Translations under genes and position numbers: made by a program
Shown here: positions 63,618 to 64,000 of the stretch, one piece after another
Layout: the number at the start of each line of letters is the position of its first letter
Numbering within the stretch: the first letter of the stretch is position 1
Source of the DNA: an uncultured Cryomorphaceae bacterium
Lineage (GTDB): Bacteria; Bacteroidota; Bacteroidia; Flavobacteriales; Schleiferiaceae
Direction: 5' to 3'
NCBI GenBank assembly: GCA_937120475.1
Contig: CAKZJV010000007.1
Span: 2,248,068 to 2,312,067, forward strand
DNA length: 64,000 nucleotides
The notes under the pieces: generated by a model
Seen by the model: the letters and a program-made list of their open reading frames with translations, nothing else
What the model was told of the DNA's origin: nothing
Database searches by the model: none

Positions 63618-64000
63618 TCATTGTAGTGCTTCTACTATAGTATTAACATTGTGCCGCACCATACCGGTATAAGTGCCCTCGGGAGTTCCGGCCTCGCCCA
63701 TGGCATCTGAAAAAAGCTCACCCCCCAATTGAACCAAATGGCCCCGGCTGCGACATCCTTCCATCACCGCCTCGATGGATCTTTTGGGTACCGAACTTTC
63801 TACGAAAAGAGCTTTTATTTGTCGATCAGTGATAAAATTCACCAACTCACTGACATCCTGAAGGCCGTATTCAGCCGTGGTAGAAATACCCTGCAAGCCC
63901 CGAACCTGCATTTGATAAGCCCGTCCAAAATACTTGAAAGCATCGTGGGCGGTTATCATAACCCTTTGGCTGTCAGGAATAAGTTTGGTTTGAGAAATGC
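63618..64000 (-). CDS. Metal-binding ABC transporter substrate-binding protein (TroA-type), N-terminal part outside the window
   Basis: The frame is open through the window edge, so the start and signal peptide lie beyond 64000. The visible 127 residues begin with LIPDSQRVMITAHDAFKYFGRAYQ, the cluster A-1/TroA hallmark with the His of the metal site, and go on with ISTTAEYGLQDVSELVNFI and LFSDAMG near the C-terminus, where the Asp ligand lies. It is the first gene of a troA-troB-troC-troD type operon and binds Mn, Zn or Fe in the periplasm. The stop lies 29 bases before the ATPase start. Confidence 0.88.
   Translation of the reverse strand, partial: ISQTKLIPDSQRVMITAHDAFKYFGRAYQMQVRGLQGISTTAEYGLQDVSELVNFITDRQIKALFVESSVPKRSIEAVMEGCRSRGHLVQLGGELFSDAMGEAGTPEGTYTGMVRHNVNTIVEALQ

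Overview
The window is chromosomal DNA of a member of the Bacteroidota, most likely a flavobacterium-like lineage (Flavobacteriales; the exact family is a guess). The reasons are: promoters of the TAnnTTTG type, few Shine-Dalgarno sequences, type IX secretion parts (PorW/SprE and C-terminal 'YPNP' sorting domains), the IPExxxVDY protein between rnc and pyk, an atp operon without the beta and epsilon genes, SpvB/FG-GAP/RHS proteins and ECF sigma factors next to outer-membrane barrels. No integrase, transposase, CRISPR array or rRNA was seen.

Layout. 1-6.0 kb: a DUF4175-type coiled-coil protein (5' end cut off), ybeY, mnmG and a methyltransferase; two near-perfect parS-like sites bracket mnmG, which suggests closeness to the replication origin. 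6.1-11.3 kb: holB (delta prime), pgk, a CvpA-type protein, an unknown protein, two tandem lipoproteins and pheS. 11.3-15.7 kb: a minus-strand run acpP-fabF-rnc-IPExxxVDY-pyk-phhB. 15.8-18 kb: purN, RNase H, an M23 peptidase. 18-26.8 kb: porW/sprE, bactofilin, AtpZ, an AtpI-position membrane protein, then atpB-E-F-H-A-G, with a strong terminator-like hairpin between atpE and atpF. 26.9-28.3 kb: an NtrY-like kinase.

28.4-39.1 kb is the accessory part. A 2149-residue SpvB/FG-GAP/RHS protein ends in a variable tip encoded by clearly AT-richer DNA, followed 2 bp later by a small membrane protein (candidate immunity) and a second AT-rich secreted protein. A small YD-motif/T9SS protein, a small barrel and a seven-repeat FG-GAP T9SS protein follow.

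39.2-49.4 kb: SIMPL protein, enoyl-CoA hydratase, esterase, S4 protein, a LytTR regulator and two histidine kinases, a gene-poor 0.9 kb stretch with tRNA-Asn, a partial tRNA copy split by a palindrome and decayed reading frames, a PfkB kinase and an ECF sigma factor paired with a membrane-anchored barrel. 49.4-64 kb: biotin carrier protein, an M1-like protein without the catalytic motif, RseP, GNAT, a YCII-YCII-ECF42-type module, an ArsC-like protein, several secreted or lipoproteins, and a TroABCD-type Mn/Zn/Fe importer whose first permease carries a DtxR-like regulator at its C-terminus.

The most unusual items are the parS pair, the hairpin inside the atp operon, the RHS tip/immunity cassette, the palindrome inside a tRNA-Asn fragment and the permease-DtxR fusion. 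Everything was read by eye; names rest on motif recognition, not on searches.
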